The notes: generated by a model from the sequence alone, not told the origin. Shown: positions 7,983-17,846, numbered from the stretch's first letter. The stretch is 64,000 nucleotides of DNA from Streptomyces sp. DT2A-34 (GCF_030499515.1 NZ_JASTWJ010000001.1:3576001-3640000), one strand, 5' to 3'. Made by a program: numbers and translations.

Positions 7983-9605
7983 ATGTCCGAGCCGGAAGAG
8001 CGTCACGAGATCCAAGAGACCCAAGGGATCGACATCCACACCACCGCGGGCAAGCTCGCGGATCTCCAGCGCCGTATCGAGGAAGCGACGCACGCCGGCT
8101 CCGCTCGCGCCGTCGAAAAGCAGCACGCCAAGGGCAAGTTGACCGCCCGTGAGCGCATCGAGCTCCTCCTGGACGAGGACTCCTTCGTCGAGCTCGACGA
8201 GTTCGCCCGGCACCGCTCCACCAACTTCGGCCTGGAGAAGAACCGCCCGTACGGCGACGGCGTCGTCACCGGGTACGGGACCGTCGACGGCCGCCCCGTC
8301 GCCGTGTTCTCGCAGGACTTCACCGTGTTCGGCGGTGCGCTGGGCGAGGTCTACGGCCAGAAGATCGTCAAGGTCATGGACTTCGCGCTGAAGACCGGCT
8401 GTCCGGTCATCGGCATCAACGACTCCGGCGGCGCCCGCATCCAGGAGGGTGTGGCCTCGCTGGGCGCGTACGGCGAGATCTTCCGCCGCAACACGCACGC
8501 GAGCGGTGTCATTCCGCAGATCAGCCTGGTCGTCGGTCCGTGTGCGGGCGGTGCGGTGTACTCCCCCGCCATCACCGACTTCACGATCATGGTCGACCAG
8601 ACCTCGCACATGTTCATCACCGGCCCGGACGTCATCAAGACCGTCACCGGCGAGGACGTCGGCTTCGAGGAGCTGGGCGGCGCCCGCACCCACAACTCCG
8701 CCTCCGGCGTGGCCCACCACATGGCCGGCGACGAGAAGGACGCCATCGAGTACGTCAAGCAGCTGCTGTCGTACCTGCCGTCCAACAACCTCTCCGAGGC
8801 TCCGGCGTTCCCGGAGGAGGCGGACCTCTCCGTCACGGACGAGGACCGCGAGCTGGACACGATCGTGCCGGACAGCGCGAACCAGCCGTACGACATGCAC
8901 ACGGTGATCGAGCACGTCCTGGACGACGCCGAGTTCTTCGAGACGCAGCCGCTGTTCGCGCCGAACATCCTCACCGGCTTCGGCCGGGTCGAGGGCCGCC
9001 CGGTCGGCATCGTCGCCAACCAGCCGATGCAGTTCGCCGGCTGCCTCGACATCCAGGCCAGCGAGAAGGCCGCCCGCTTCGTCCGCACCTGCGACGCCTT
9101 CAACGTCCCGGTCATCACCTTCGTCGACGTCCCCGGCTTCCTCCCGGGTGTCGACCAGGAGCACGACGGCATCATCCGCCGCGGCGCCAAGCTGATCTAC
9201 GCCTACGCCGAGGCGACGGTCCCGCTCATCACGGTGATCACCCGCAAGGCCTTCGGCGGCGCCTACGACGTCATGGGCTCCAAGCACCTCGGCGCCGACC
9301 TCAACCTCGCCTGGCCGACCGCCCAGATCGCCGTCATGGGCGCCCAGGGCGCGGTCAACATCCTGCACCGCCGCACCATCGCTGAAGCGGAGGCGAACGG
9401 CGAGGACCTGGAGGCGGTGCGCGCCCGGCTGATCCAGGAGTACGAGGACACCCTCCTCAACCCCTACGTCGCGGCCGAGCGCGGTTACATCGACGCGGTG
9501 ATCATGCCGTCCGACACCCGCCTGCAGGTCGTACGCGGCCTGCGTCAGCTGCGCACCAAGCGGGAATCCCTGCCTCCGAAGAAGCACGGCAACATCCCCC
9601 TCTAG
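7983..9605 (+). CDS. pccB: Propionyl-CoA carboxylase beta (carboxyltransferase) subunit
   Basis: A 540-aa carboxyltransferase that moves CO2 from carboxybiotin to propionyl-CoA, giving methylmalonyl-CoA for polyketides and odd-chain metabolism. N- and C-terminal crotonase-like halves are both complete, with oxyanion segments [11 protein letters not shown] and [12 protein letters not shown] in the first and [20 protein letters not shown] with [14 protein letters not shown] in the second. Asp429 in GGAYD corresponds to the residue that favours propionyl-CoA in S. coelicolor PccB. It is almost identical to that protein apart from a short N-terminal insertion. A GGGAG SD precedes ATG 7983. pccE follows after 17 bp. 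Confidence 0.96.
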   Translation: MSEPEERHEIQETQGIDIHTTAGKLADLQRRIEEATHAGSARAVEKQHAKGKLTARERIELLLDEDSFVELDEFARHRSTNFGLEKNRPYGDGVVTGYGTVDGRPVAVFSQDFTVFGGALGEVYGQKIVKVMDFALKTGCPVIGINDSGGARIQEGVASLGAYGEIFRRNTHASGVIPQISLVVGPCAGGAVYSPAITDFTIMVDQTSHMFITGPDVIKTVTGEDVGFEELGGARTHNSASGVAHHMAGDEKDAIEYVKQLLSYLPSNNLSEAPAFPEEADLSVTDEDRELDTIVPDSANQPYDMHTVIEHVLDDAEFFETQPLFAPNILTGFGRVEGRPVGIVANQPMQFAGCLDIQASEKAARFVRTCDAFNVPVITFVDVPGFLPGVDQEHDGIIRRGAKLIYAYAEATVPLITVITRKAFGGAYDVMGSKHLGADLNLAWPTAQIAVMGAQGAVNILHRRTIAEAEANGEDLEAVRARLIQEYEDTLLNPYVAAERGYIDAVIMPSDTRLQVVRGLRQLRTKRESLPPKKHGNIPL

Positions 9606-9622
9606 GCCTGCTGGGAGCCGTC

Positions 9623-9832
9623 ATGAACATCAAGGTCCTACGGGGCAACCCGACACCGGAGGAGCTGGCCGCCGCACTGGCGGTGGTCCGCGCCCGCGCC
9701 GCGGCGGCGAGCACCCTCCCGCCCGGCGCACCCACCCCGCGCGACTCCTGGTCCGACCCGTCCCGCATCGCGGCGCAGAGGGTGCCGCAGCCGGGCCCGA
9801 CAACGTGGGCGCGTACGTACTGGCCCGCTTAG
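9623..9832 (+). CDS. pccE: Acyl-CoA carboxylase epsilon subunit
   Basis: A 69-aa protein found only in actinobacterial acyl-CoA carboxylases, where it docks the alpha chain to the beta hexamer. The N-terminus MNIKVLRGNPTPEELAAALA is characteristic, followed by an Ala-rich helix and the conserved WSDPSR segment near residue 43. It is 17 bp downstream of pccB and surely co-transcribed. Its last 4 bp overlap the stop of the convergent SGNH hydrolase gene. Confidence 0.92.
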   Translation: MNIKVLRGNPTPEELAAALAVVRARAAAASTLPPGAPTPRDSWSDPSRIAAQRVPQPGPTTWARTYWPA

Positions 9833-10959
9833 AGGAGCGTTGACACGACTTCGGCCATCACCTCGTACCCGGCATCGTTCGGGTGCAGGTGGTCGCCGAA
9901 GTCGTACGACGGGTGCAGGCGGTCGGGGTCCGCGGGGTCGGCCAGCGCCCGGTTCACGTCCACCACCGCGTCGTACTCCCCGGAGCCGCGGATCCACTCG
10001 TTGAGCTCGTGGCTCACCTTGGCCGCGTGCTCACCCCAGTGGTCCGAGCCCCCGAACGGCAGCAGCGTCGCCCCGACGACCCTCAGTCCCGCCGCCCTGC
10101 CCTGCCGTATCAACTCCCGGTGCCCGGCGATGAGTTCCTCCGCCTCCACCACCGGCGCCGGCTTGTAGGTCGGCTGCTCGTCCGTCTCGCTGAAGCCGAT
10201 GTCGTTCAGCCCGAGCAGGACGACGAGCGTGTCCACTCCGGGCCGGTCGAGAACATCCCGGCGCAACCGGCGGATGCCGCCGTCGCCGTACCACGCGGAG
10301 TCGTTGAGCAGCAGATTCCCGCCGATGCCCGCGTTGAGAACGGGCCGCCCCGTGCGCGCGGCAAGGGCATCGGACCAGCGGCGGTTCGCCCCCGGCGTGG
10401 AGCCGAACCCGTCCGTGATCGAGTCCCCGAAGAGCGCGACGGCGTCCCCGCGCCCGGCGTCGACCTCCACCGCCGACAGGAAGTACCAGGACTCGGTCAC
10501 CGCGTCGAAGCCCTCGCCGCCGCTGTCGGCCACCAGGTCGCCCTCGCCCCGATAGCTGGTCGTGAAGGCCTGGGCGTGGAAGGTCGCGGGCCCGGTGGTG
10601 GTGTCGAAGTACAGCGTGACGGTCACCGACTCCCCGGCGGCGACGGCGAACGGGACGTCATCGCTGACCAGCTCCCCGTGTACTGGTATTTCGGTGTCCT
10701 CGGCACCCCCGAAGGTGAGCCGCACGAGCGACCCCGGCTCCACGGACGCCCCCGCGGCCGTACGCCCCACGCTCGCGCTCGCGACGCGCACGGGCGAGGC
10801 GCCGTAGACGTGCGAGAGCCGCACCCGCACCCGGCCACCCCCCGCCGACATCCGTACGACCTGCCGCAGCGACTGGCGCCAGAAGCCCTCACGGGACCAG
10901 TTGGGGGTGAAGCCCTCGCTGGGCAGCTGGGGTGACGCGGTCCAGGAAGTCGTGAACAT
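9829..10959 (-). CDS. SGNH/GDSL-type hydrolase
   Basis: A 376-aa serine esterase-like protein. Residues ~1-165 form a beta-rich N-terminal domain; the SGNH domain follows with block I FGDSITDGFGS (nucleophile Ser), the block II Gly in GIGGNLLL, block III GLNDIG and block V DHLHPNDAGY (Asp-His). No signal peptide is evident. The family includes carbohydrate esterases and lipases; the N-terminal domain suggests a glycan or lipid ester, but the substrate is unknown. A GGAGG SD precedes ATG 10959. The 3' end overlaps pccE by 4 bp. Confidence 0.9.
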   Translation of the reverse strand: MFTTSWTASPQLPSEGFTPNWSREGFWRQSLRQVVRMSAGGGRVRVRLSHVYGASPVRVASASVGRTAAGASVEPGSLVRLTFGGAEDTEIPVHGELVSDDVPFAVAAGESVTVTLYFDTTTGPATFHAQAFTTSYRGEGDLVADSGGEGFDAVTESWYFLSAVEVDAGRGDAVALFGDSITDGFGSTPGANRRWSDALAARTGRPVLNAGIGGNLLLNDSAWYGDGGIRRLRRDVLDRPGVDTLVVLLGLNDIGFSETDEQPTYKPAPVVEAEELIAGHRELIRQGRAAGLRVVGATLLPFGGSDHWGEHAAKVSHELNEWIRGSGEYDAVVDVNRALADPADPDRLHPSYDFGDHLHPNDAGYEVMAEVVSTLL

Positions 10960-11030
10960 GGCAGCACATCCTCCAAACAGAACTGAGGTCCCTTTAACTA
11001 ATAGAACCGTAGCACTGTTTGCAGGGAAGT

Positions 11031-11046
11031 TGAGTATGCGTACTCA
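11031..11046. promoter_or_regulatory. Inverted repeat TGAGTA-N4-TACTCA upstream of small membrane protein
   Basis: Perfect 6-bp arms around TGCG, 27 bp before the ATG of the 45-aa membrane protein and in the divergent gap from the SGNH hydrolase. Could be an operator; binding factor unknown. Confidence 0.5.
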
Positions 11047-11073
11047 GGCGCCGCCCCGGACCCCCGATCGACG

Positions 11074-11211
11074 ATGGAAGGCATGCTGTGGTCCGACCCG
11101 GAGAACGAGCCGCCCAAGGAACTGCGCGACATGCAGGAGATGTTGCGGCGGCTGGGCGTTCTCATGGCGCTGGCCATGGTGCTCACGATGATCGTGCTCG
11201 GGCTGAGGTGA
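11074..11211 (+). CDS. Small single-span membrane protein, 45 aa
   Basis: ATG 11074 to TGA 11211 gives [20 protein letters not shown] and then [16 protein letters not shown] and a hydrophobic tail ending VLGLR. An acidic/amphipathic N-terminal half leads into one transmembrane helix at ~28-44. An ATG at 11083 is the alternative start. It lies 31 bp before maf on the same strand. From memory it resembles a small protein conserved in Streptomyces and sometimes labelled a morphogenic membrane protein; that identification was not checked. Third-position GC is high, supporting real coding. Confidence 0.7.
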   Translation: MEGMLWSDPENEPPKELRDMQEMLRRLGVLMALAMVLTMIVLGLR

Positions 11212-11230
11212 GCCCGGCCGGGCGCGCCGA

Positions 11231-11236
11231 TACGCT
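11231..11236 (+). promoter_or_regulatory. Putative -10 box of leaderless maf
   Basis: TACGCT exactly 6 nt before the maf ATG at 11243, with no SD in between. Confidence 0.45.
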
Positions 11237-11242
11237 GACCGC

Positions 11243-11863
11243 ATGACTGATCAGCCGCGCCGCCGACTCGTCCTCGCCTCCCAGTCCCCCGCCCGGCTCA
11301 ATCTGCTCCGCCAGGCCGGTCTGGACCCCGAGGTCATCGTGAGCGGCGTCGACGAGGACGCCGTCACCGCACCCACCCCCGCCGAGCTGGCGCTGGCCCT
11401 GGCCGAGGCGAAGGCCTCCGTCGTGGCGGCGAAGCCGGAGGTCAAGGGCGCGATCGTGATCGGCTGCGACTCGGTCCTCGACCTGGACGGCGAGGCCCTG
11501 GGCAAGCCGGCCGACGCCGAGGAGGCCACGGCCCGCTGGAAGTCGATGCGCGGCCGGGCGGGCACCCTCCAGACCGGCCACTGCGTCTACGACACCGCCA
11601 CCGGCCGGTACACCTCCGCGACCGCCTCCACGGTCGTCCGCTTCGGCGAGCCGACCGACGAGGAGATCGCCGCGTACGTCGCCTCGGGCGAACCCCTCTA
11701 CGTCGCCGGGGCGTTCACCCTCGACGGCCGCTCGGCCCCGTTCATCGACGGCATCGACGGCGACCACGGCAATGTGATCGGCATCAGCCTGCCGCTGGTA
11801 CGGCGACTGCTGAGCCAACTGGGGATCGGCATCACGGAGTTGTGGGCGCCGGCTGAGGGGTGA
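11243..11863 (+). CDS. maf: Maf-family nucleoside triphosphate pyrophosphatase
   Basis: A 206-aa house-cleaning enzyme expected to hydrolyse non-canonical or excess nucleoside triphosphates to monophosphates plus pyrophosphate. The hallmark [14 protein letters not shown] is at the N-terminus; [23 protein letters not shown] carries the catalytic Asp and metal ligands. In classic Maf proteins the segment reads ADTVV; here it is CDSVL, as in actinobacterial members. The C-terminal 32 bp overlap the convergent membrane protein gene. Confidence 0.92.
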   Translation: MTDQPRRRLVLASQSPARLNLLRQAGLDPEVIVSGVDEDAVTAPTPAELALALAEAKASVVAAKPEVKGAIVIGCDSVLDLDGEALGKPADAEEATARWKSMRGRAGTLQTGHCVYDTATGRYTSATASTVVRFGEPTDEEIAAYVASGEPLYVAGAFTLDGRSAPFIDGIDGDHGNVIGISLPLVRRLLSQLGIGITELWAPAEG

Positions 11864-12323
11864 CCGGGGACCCGTCGCCGCCCTTGCCCCCGTCGGGAGC
11901 GGCGTCGGCGGGCTCGTCGGAGGTGGGCATGCCCTGGGCGTCGTACGTCATCAGCAGCAGCACGATCAGGCCGAGTACGACGACCATGAACAGGAACGCC
12001 GTCCAGCCCACCAGCCCCCAGGCGAACGCGCCCAGCAGCCCGTGCACCACGGCCGCGCTGATCAGCAGGATGCGCCCGAAGCCGGCCGGGGCGCGGTCGC
12101 GCACGGCCACGAGCAGGGCCACCAGCCCGCACAGCGCGAAGTAGCCGCCGAAGACCAGGCCGCCGGCCTTCGAGGACGTCGACATCACGTCAGGGTCCAG
12201 GCCGGCCAGGGACATGTCCTGCCGGTCGACCACCACGCCGAGGAACCACTGCAGCGCCGCGACGCCGAGCCCCTCGACGAAGAGCACGAGCGCCACCACC
12301 CACGCCACCGGCCTGCGTACCAC
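11832..12323 (-). CDS. Four-helix integral membrane protein, unknown function
   Basis: A 163-aa protein with about four hydrophobic segments (near residues 5-25, 55-75, 85-105 and 108-130) and a Pro/Asp/Gly-rich cytoplasmic tail. No domain recognised. Start GTG 12323 is preferred because it follows AAGTGGGTGGGG and precedes the first membrane helix; an in-frame ATG at 12461 would add 46 hydrophilic residues without a clear SD. It is convergent with maf and overlaps it by 32 bp. Confidence 0.6.
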   Translation of the reverse strand: MVRRPVAWVVALVLFVEGLGVAALQWFLGVVVDRQDMSLAGLDPDVMSTSSKAGGLVFGGYFALCGLVALLVAVRDRAPAGFGRILLISAAVVHGLLGAFAWGLVGWTAFLFMVVVLGLIVLLLMTYDAQGMPTSDEPADAAPDGGKGGDGSPVTPQPAPTTP

Positions 12324-12684
12324 CGGTCCCCACCCACTTCCGAGCCGCGCTGTTACCCCAAGTACGTACGAGACATCGCGAACGCTACTAACGGGTAAAC
12401 CCCGGGACAAGAGTTCGGGCGACAGCAAAGAATCATTGGGCCATTCGTAGGGATTCCACAAAGAAACAGAGTGGCCCGCAGCACGTGATGACAGAGACCT
12501 TGACCACAGCGGAGGGCTAGGGTTTGCCGGGAGAGACCTGCGTACCGAGGCGCGACATGGGATTTCGCAGGTCGAGCGAGCCTGGAATCACGCTCCGTGT
12601 GGGCAAGCTCACCACTGGGGACGGGTCGATGTGGCGTGTCGGCAGTCCCTAAACTCGGCTTGTTTCAAGGAGGGAGCCTCAATC
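12324..12684. other. 361-bp intergenic region upstream of accA2
   Basis: No gene seen. It includes the probable promoter region of the minus-strand membrane gene. Near accA2 there is a -10-like TAAACT at 12650-12655 and the SD AAGGAGG at 12668-12674. Nothing else stands out. Confidence 0.5.
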
Positions 12685-14457
12685 GTGCGCAAGGTGCTCA
12701 TCGCCAACCGTGGCGAAATCGCTGTCCGCGTGGCCCGGGCCTGCCGGGACGCCGGGATCGCGAGCGTGGCCGTCTATGCCGACCCGGACCGGGACGCTCT
12801 GCATGTCCGCGTCGCGGATGAGGCGTTCGCCCTGGGCGGTGACACTCCGGCCACCAGCTACCTGGACATCGACAAGGTCCTCAAGGCCGCGCGTGAGTCC
12901 GGGGCGGACGCGATCCACCCGGGCTACGGCTTCCTCTCCGAGAACGCCGACTTCGCCCAGGCGGTCCTGGACGCCGGTCTGATCTGGATCGGCCCGCCCC
13001 CGCAGGCCATCCGCGACCTCGGCGACAAGGTGGCCGCCCGGCACATCGCCCAGCGCGCCGGCGCCCCTCTCGTGGCCGGCACGCCCGACCCCGTGAGCGG
13101 GGCCGAGGAAGTCGTCGCCTTCGCCGAGGAGCACGGCCTGCCGATCGCCATCAAGGCCGCCTTCGGTGGTGGCGGACGCGGTCTGAAGGTCGCCCGCACG
13201 CTCGAAGAGGTACCCGAGCTGTACGACTCCGCCGTCCGCGAGGCCGTAGCCGCCTTCGGCCGCGGTGAGTGCTTCGTCGAGCGCTACCTCGACAAGCCGC
13301 GGCACGTGGAGACCCAGTGCCTGGCCGACTCCCACGGCAACGTGGTCGTCGTGTCGACGCGTGACTGCTCGCTGCAGCGCCGCCACCAGAAGCTGGTCGA
13401 GGAGGCCCCCGCGCCGTTCCTCTCCGACGAGCAGGTCGCCGAGCTGTACTCCTCCTCCAAGGCGATCCTGAAGGAGGCCGGCTACGTCGGCGCCGGCACG
13501 GTGGAGTTCCTCGTCGGCCTGGACGGCACGATCTCCTTCCTGGAGGTCAACACGCGTCTGCAGGTGGAGCACCCGGTCACCGAGGAGGTCGCCGGCATCG
13601 ACCTGGTGCGGGAGATGTTCCGCATCGCCGACGGTGAGGAACTCGGCTACGACGACCCGCCGCTGCGCGGCCATTCCTTCGAGTTCCGCATCAACGGCGA
13701 GGACCCGGGCCGCAACTTCCTGCCCGCCCCCGGCACGGTCACGACGTTCACCGCGCCGTCGGGTCCGGGTGTGCGTCTGGACGCGGGCGTGGAGTCCGGT
13801 TCCGTGATCGGCCCGGCCTGGGACTCCCTGCTGGCCAAGCTGATCGTCACCGGCGCCACCCGCGAGCAGGCGCTGCAGCGCGCCGCCCGTGCGCTGGCCG
13901 AGTTCCAGGTGGAGGGCATGGCCACCGCCATCCCGTTCCACCGCGCGGTGGTCACCGACCCGGCGTTCGCGCCGGAACTGACCGGCTCCAGCGAGCCGTT
14001 CACGGTCCACACCCGCTGGATCGAGACCGAGTTCGTCAACGACATCAAGCCCTTCGCCGCTCCCGCCGACACCGAGGCGGACGAGGAAGCCGGCCGTGAG
14101 ACGGTCGTGGTCGAGGTCGGCGGCAAGCGCCTTGAGGTCTCCCTGCCGGCCTCGCTCGGCATGACCCTGGCCCGCACCGGCCTCGCGGCAGGGGCCAAGC
14201 CCAAGCGCCGCGCGGCCAAGAAGTCCGGCCCCGCGGCCTCCGGCGACACCCTCGCCTCCCCGATGCAGGGCACCATCGTCAAGGTGGCCGTCGAGGAGGG
14301 CCAGGAGGTCAAGGAAGGCGACCTGATCGTCGTCCTTGAGGCGATGAAGATGGAACAGCCCCTGAACGCGCACAAGTCCGGCACCATCAAGGGCCTGTCC
14401 GCCGAGGTCGGCGCCTCCCTCACCTCCGGCGCCCCCATCTGCGAGATCAAGGACTGA
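12685..14457 (+). CDS. accA2: Acyl-CoA carboxylase alpha subunit (biotin carboxylase + BCCP)
   Basis: A 590-aa two-domain protein that carboxylates its own biotin using ATP and bicarbonate, then delivers it to beta subunits such as PccB. Residues ~1-450 form the biotin carboxylase ATP-grasp region: [17 protein letters not shown], the glycine-rich [12 protein letters not shown] and [15 protein letters not shown]. The C-terminal ~75 residues are the biotinyl domain with EAMKMEQPL, acceptor Lys555. An acidic/Lys-rich linker joins them. The length and GTG start after AAGGAGG match S. coelicolor AccA2. A strong terminator follows at 14473. Confidence 0.96.
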   Translation: MRKVLIANRGEIAVRVARACRDAGIASVAVYADPDRDALHVRVADEAFALGGDTPATSYLDIDKVLKAARESGADAIHPGYGFLSENADFAQAVLDAGLIWIGPPPQAIRDLGDKVAARHIAQRAGAPLVAGTPDPVSGAEEVVAFAEEHGLPIAIKAAFGGGGRGLKVARTLEEVPELYDSAVREAVAAFGRGECFVERYLDKPRHVETQCLADSHGNVVVVSTRDCSLQRRHQKLVEEAPAPFLSDEQVAELYSSSKAILKEAGYVGAGTVEFLVGLDGTISFLEVNTRLQVEHPVTEEVAGIDLVREMFRIADGEELGYDDPPLRGHSFEFRINGEDPGRNFLPAPGTVTTFTAPSGPGVRLDAGVESGSVIGPAWDSLLAKLIVTGATREQALQRAARALAEFQVEGMATAIPFHRAVVTDPAFAPELTGSSEPFTVHTRWIETEFVNDIKPFAAPADTEADEEAGRETVVVEVGGKRLEVSLPASLGMTLARTGLAAGAKPKRRAAKKSGPAASGDTLASPMQGTIVKVAVEEGQEVKEGDLIVVLEAMKMEQPLNAHKSGTIKGLSAEVGASLTSGAPICEIKD

Positions 14458-14472
14458 GACGTACGACGTCCC

Positions 14473-14520
14473 GAGGCGCCCGGCGGACTGAGCGATCAGT
14501 CCACCGGGCGCCTCTTTCTT
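14473..14520 (+). terminator. Rho-independent terminator of accA2
   Basis: GAGGCGCCCGG...ACTG and its near-complement CAGT...CCGGGCGCCTC form a long stem with loop AGCGAT, followed by TTTCTT. Confidence 0.88.
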
Positions 14521-14575
14521 GGTGTCCGGCCGCCGATGGCATGCTGAACCCACGGAACAAGTGAAGGAAGGGCAG

Positions 14576-15154
14576 GTGACCCCCATGGCCCGGCCGCCGG
14601 CAGGCATGCGAGCCGATGCCCGCCGCAACTACGAGCGCCTGGTCACCGAGGCCCGCTCCGCCTTCGCCGAACGCGGCACGGACGCGTCCTTGGAGGACGT
14701 GGCCCGCCGCGCGGGCGTCGGAATCGGCACGCTGTACCGCCACTTCCCCAACCGCGACGCCCTGCTGAGCGCGGTCTTCGAGGACGCGGTCGGCGACCTC
14801 CTGACCCGCTCCCGTGAACTCCTGCACGCCCCGGAGCCGTGCGCGGCCCTGGTGACATGGCTGCGCGAGATGGTCACCCACGCCGGGGAGTACCGGGGCC
14901 TGGCCAGGTCCCTGATGTCCGTGTCGTACGACAACACCTCGGCCCTGGCCCGGTGCAGCGGCCCGATCAGAGAAGCGGGCGGCGCACTACTGGCACGCGC
15001 ACAGGAGGCGGGCAGGGTCCGGGAGGACGTGGCGATCGGCGACCTACTGCAACTGACCCACGCGATCGCACTGGCGGCGGAGGAGACGCCGGGAGATCCG
15101 GAGTTGGCCGACCGGTTGCTGATGCTGACGCTGCGGGGCCTGAAAGCAGACTGA
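14576..15154 (+). CDS. TetR-family transcriptional regulator
   Basis: A 192-aa repressor-type protein. The HTH is at ~20-65: ARSAFAERGTDASLEDVARR followed by AGVGIGTLYRHFPNRDALL, a canonical TetR signature. The remainder is the helical ligand-binding domain. GTG 14576 is chosen because GAAGGAAGGG lies just upstream; ATG 14585 is possible. The ligand and targets are unknown; no clear adjacent target gene is present, as accA2 upstream is terminated. Confidence 0.88.
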   Translation: MTPMARPPAGMRADARRNYERLVTEARSAFAERGTDASLEDVARRAGVGIGTLYRHFPNRDALLSAVFEDAVGDLLTRSRELLHAPEPCAALVTWLREMVTHAGEYRGLARSLMSVSYDNTSALARCSGPIREAGGALLARAQEAGRVREDVAIGDLLQLTHAIALAAEETPGDPELADRLLMLTLRGLKAD

Positions 15155-15167
15155 GCGGCAGCCGACC

Positions 15168-15242
15168 TAAAGGGGCGCGGGGCTGTATCGATATGCGGCT
15201 CCGCCGCGCGGGCGCGACAAGCCACAAACAACCCGCACCCGC
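15168..15242 (+). repeat. Intergenic repeat family A, copy 2
   Basis: Contains AGGGGCGCGGGGCTGTATCG, ATGCGGCTCCGCCGCG and GGGCGCGACAAGCCACAAAC. Lies between the convergent tetR and deoR genes. Confidence 0.88.
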
Positions 15243-15277
15243 ACATCACCACGAACCCCTACGGCGAATAGGCGAAC

Positions 15278-16231
15278 CTAACGCCGCCGCAAATCCGCAA
15301 CCCGGGCCCGCTCCCGTTCCCTCTCCGGCCCCTGCTCCCCGAGCACCGCCGCAGCGGACCGCAGCCCGGGCGCACCCGGCGCCTGACCCCGCCTCGGCCC
15401 CGGCAGGGCACGCCGCCGCGCCGGGACCTCGTCACCCCCCGGGTTCCCGGTCGCCCCGGCCACGGCGATCTGCACCCCCTGGTCGGCCAGGGCCTGCAAC
15501 TCGGCGTGGGCGCGGTCGTCGTGCGCCGGCGGATCATCGGTGACGAGCCGGGTGATGACCTCCGTGGGCACCGTCTGGAACATGGTGTCCGTACCGAGCT
15601 TCGTATGGTCGGCAAGGACGACGACCTCCGCGGCCGCCTGCACCAGCGCCCGGTCGACGGACGCCGAGAGCATGTTGGACGTCGACAGCCCGCGCTCGGC
15701 GGTGAGCCCGCTCCCGGAGATGAAGGCCCGCGACACCCGCAGCCCCTGCAGGGACTGCTCGGCGCCACTGCCCACCAGGGCGTAGTTCGAACCACGCAGC
15801 GTGCCGCCGGTCATCACGACCTCGACCCGGTTGGCATGGGCCAACGCCTGCGCCACCAGAAGGGAGTTGGTGACGACGGTCAGTCCGGGGACGCGAGCGA
15901 GCCGGCGTGCCAGCTCCTGCGTGGTGGTCCCCGCCCCGACGACGATCGCCTCGCCCTCCTCCACGAAGTTCGCGGCGAGGTCGGCGATGGCCGTCTTCTC
16001 GGCGGTCGCGAGATGTGATTTCTGCGGAAAGCCGGACTCCCGCGTGAACCCGCCCGGCAATACCGCACCGCCATGCCGGCGGTCGAGGAGTCCTTCTGCC
16101 TCCAGTGCGCGCACGTCCCGCCGTACGGTCACTTCGGAGGTCTGGACGACGCGGGCGAGCTCACGGAGCGACACGGCCCCGTTCGCTCGCACCATTTCGA
16201 GGATCAATTGGCGACGTTCTGCAGCGAACAC
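15278..16231 (-). CDS. DeoR/GlpR-family transcriptional regulator
   Basis: A 317-aa regulator. The N-terminal winged HTH (residues 1-55) reads ERRQLILEMVRANGAVSLRE with VTVRRDVRALEAEGLLDRRHGG, diagnostic for DeoR. The DeoRC sugar-phosphate-sensing domain covers ~75-235, with VVGAGTTTQELARRL and FISGSGLTAERGL. Beyond ~245 there is a ~70-residue Arg/Pro/Gly-rich tail absent from typical ~255-aa members. The start is GTG 16231. Because DeoR proteins often sense phosphosugars, it is a candidate regulator for the nucleoside genes nearby, but no CTACGCGCGTAG site lies at its own promoter. Confidence 0.9.
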   Translation of the reverse strand: MFAAERRQLILEMVRANGAVSLRELARVVQTSEVTVRRDVRALEAEGLLDRRHGGAVLPGGFTRESGFPQKSHLATAEKTAIADLAANFVEEGEAIVVGAGTTTQELARRLARVPGLTVVTNSLLVAQALAHANRVEVVMTGGTLRGSNYALVGSGAEQSLQGLRVSRAFISGSGLTAERGLSTSNMLSASVDRALVQAAAEVVVLADHTKLGTDTMFQTVPTEVITRLVTDDPPAHDDRAHAELQALADQGVQIAVAGATGNPGGDEVPARRRALPGPRRGQAPGAPGLRSAAAVLGEQGPERERERARVADLRRR

Positions 16232-16397
16232 GAAACTGACAGTAACCCCAACGACCGTCTGGTTTCAGCAGTTTGCGGCGAATAACAGAAGTTGTTCGTA
16301 CGCAAGGGCGAGAAGTGGTATAGGGCCTAGTCCCGCCGCCTATGCCGTACGCATGCTCGACAACTTCCCGTGACCAGCGGGGAGTTGGTTTCGGCCG

Positions 16398-17846
16398 TCA
16401 GATCTCGTCGCCGGACTTCCGTGTGTGCAGCTGCCGTGCCACCTCGGCGATCGACCCCGAAAGGGAGGGGTACACGGTGAAGGCGTTCGCGATCTGTTCG
16501 ACCGTCAGATTGTTGTCGACCGCGATCGAGATCGGGTGGATCAGTTCCGAGGCGCGCGGCGCCACGACCACACCGCCGACCACGATGCCCGTACCCGGAC
16601 GGCAGAAGATCTTGACGAAGCCGTCCCGGATGCCCTGCATCTTGGCGCGCGGGTTGCGCAGCAGCGGCAGCTTGACGACCCGGGCGTCGATCTTGCCCGC
16701 GTCCACGTCCGCCTGGGTGTAGCCGACGGTGGCGATCTCGGGGTCGGTGAAGACGTTGGAGGAGACGGTCTTCAGGTTGAGCGGGGCCACCGCGTCGCCG
16801 AGGAAGTGGTACATGGCGATACGTCCCTGCATCGCCGCCACCGACGCGAGGGCGAAGACACCGGTCACGTCACCGGCGGCGTACACACCCGGCGCGGTCG
16901 TCCTGGACACCTTGTCGGTCCAGATGTGACCGGACTCGCGCAGCTTGACGCCGGCCTCCTCCAGGCCCATGCCCTCGGAGTTCGGGATGGCGCCGACGGC
17001 CATGAGGCAGTGGCTGCCGCTGATGACACGCCCGTCGGCGAGGGTGACCTCCACCCGGTCGCCGACGCGCTTGGCGGCGGCGGCGCGCGAGCGGGCCATG
17101 ACGTTCATGCCACGGCGCCGGAAGACGTCTTCGAGGACGGCGGCGGCGTCCGGGTCCTCACCCGGCAGCACCCGGTCCCGGGACGACACGAGGGTGACCC
17201 GCGACCCGAGCGCCTGGTAGGCGCCGGCGAACTCGGCACCGGTGACACCCGACCCGACCACGATGAGCTCCTCGGGCAGCTCGGTGAGGTCGTAGACCTG
17301 GGTCCAGTTGAGGATGCGCTCGCCGTCGGGCTGGGCGTCGGGCAGCTCGCGCGGGTGACCGCCGGTGGCGATGAGTACGGCATCGGCGACGAGGGTCTCC
17401 TCGGTGCCGTCCGCGGCCCGCACCACGACCTTGCGCGAGCCGTCGAGGGCCTGCATGCCCTCCAGCCGACCGCGCCCGCGCAGCACGCGCGCACCGGCCC
17501 GCGTGACGGAGGCGGTGATGTCGTGGGACTGCGCGAGCGCGAGCCGCTTCACACGCCGGTTGACCTTGCCCAGGTCGACGCCCACGACACGCGCGGGCGT
17601 GTCGATGTGCGGGGTGTCGTCGGCGACGATGATCCCCAGCTCCTCGTACGAGGAATCGAAGGTCGTCATCACCTCGGCCGTGGCGATGAGGGTCTTCGAG
17701 GGCACGCAGTCGGTGAGCACCGACGCCCCGCCCAGGCCGTCGCAGTCGACGACGGTCACCTCCGCGCCGAGCTGGGCGGCCACCAGGGCCGCCTCGTATC
17801 CGCCGGGTCCGCCACCGATGATCACGATCCGAGTCACGTACTCCAT
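16398..17846 (-). CDS. lpdA: LpdA-type NAD(P)H quinone reductase / dihydrolipoamide dehydrogenase homologue
   Basis: A 482-aa flavoprotein disulfide-reductase-fold protein with an FAD-binding GGGPGGYEAALVA at residue ~10, NAD(P)-binding VVGSGVTGAEFAGA at ~190 and GVYAAGDVTG at ~310. The usual active-site GGTCxNxGCxPSK is GGASVLTDCVPSK here, so the first redox Cys is missing. The C-terminal His-Glu pair is also absent (TVYPSLSGS in place of a HxHPTxSE motif). This matches mycobacterial LpdA, a quinone reductase, not a lipoamide dehydrogenase. Start is ATG 17846. Confidence 0.88.
   Translation of the reverse strand: MEYVTRIVIIGGGPGGYEAALVAAQLGAEVTVVDCDGLGGASVLTDCVPSKTLIATAEVMTTFDSSYEELGIIVADDTPHIDTPARVVGVDLGKVNRRVKRLALAQSHDITASVTRAGARVLRGRGRLEGMQALDGSRKVVVRAADGTEETLVADAVLIATGGHPRELPDAQPDGERILNWTQVYDLTELPEELIVVGSGVTGAEFAGAYQALGSRVTLVSSRDRVLPGEDPDAAAVLEDVFRRRGMNVMARSRAAAAKRVGDRVEVTLADGRVISGSHCLMAVGAIPNSEGMGLEEAGVKLRESGHIWTDKVSRTTAPGVYAAGDVTGVFALASVAAMQGRIAMYHFLGDAVAPLNLKTVSSNVFTDPEIATVGYTQADVDAGKIDARVVKLPLLRNPRAKMQGIRDGFVKIFCRPGTGIVVGGVVVAPRASELIHPISIAVDNNLTVEQIANAFTVYPSLSGSIAEVARQLHTRKSGDEI

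Noticed and set aside
7926..9587. Long minus-strand open frame opposite pccB (553 codons)
   Set aside because: Antisense shadow of a highly biased GC-rich gene; the translation is low-complexity Val/Asp/Gly/Arg with no domain, while the plus strand encodes a complete PccB.
12679..14628. 649-codon minus-strand frame opposite accA2
   Set aside because: Shadow of the biased codon usage of accA2; no recognisable protein features.
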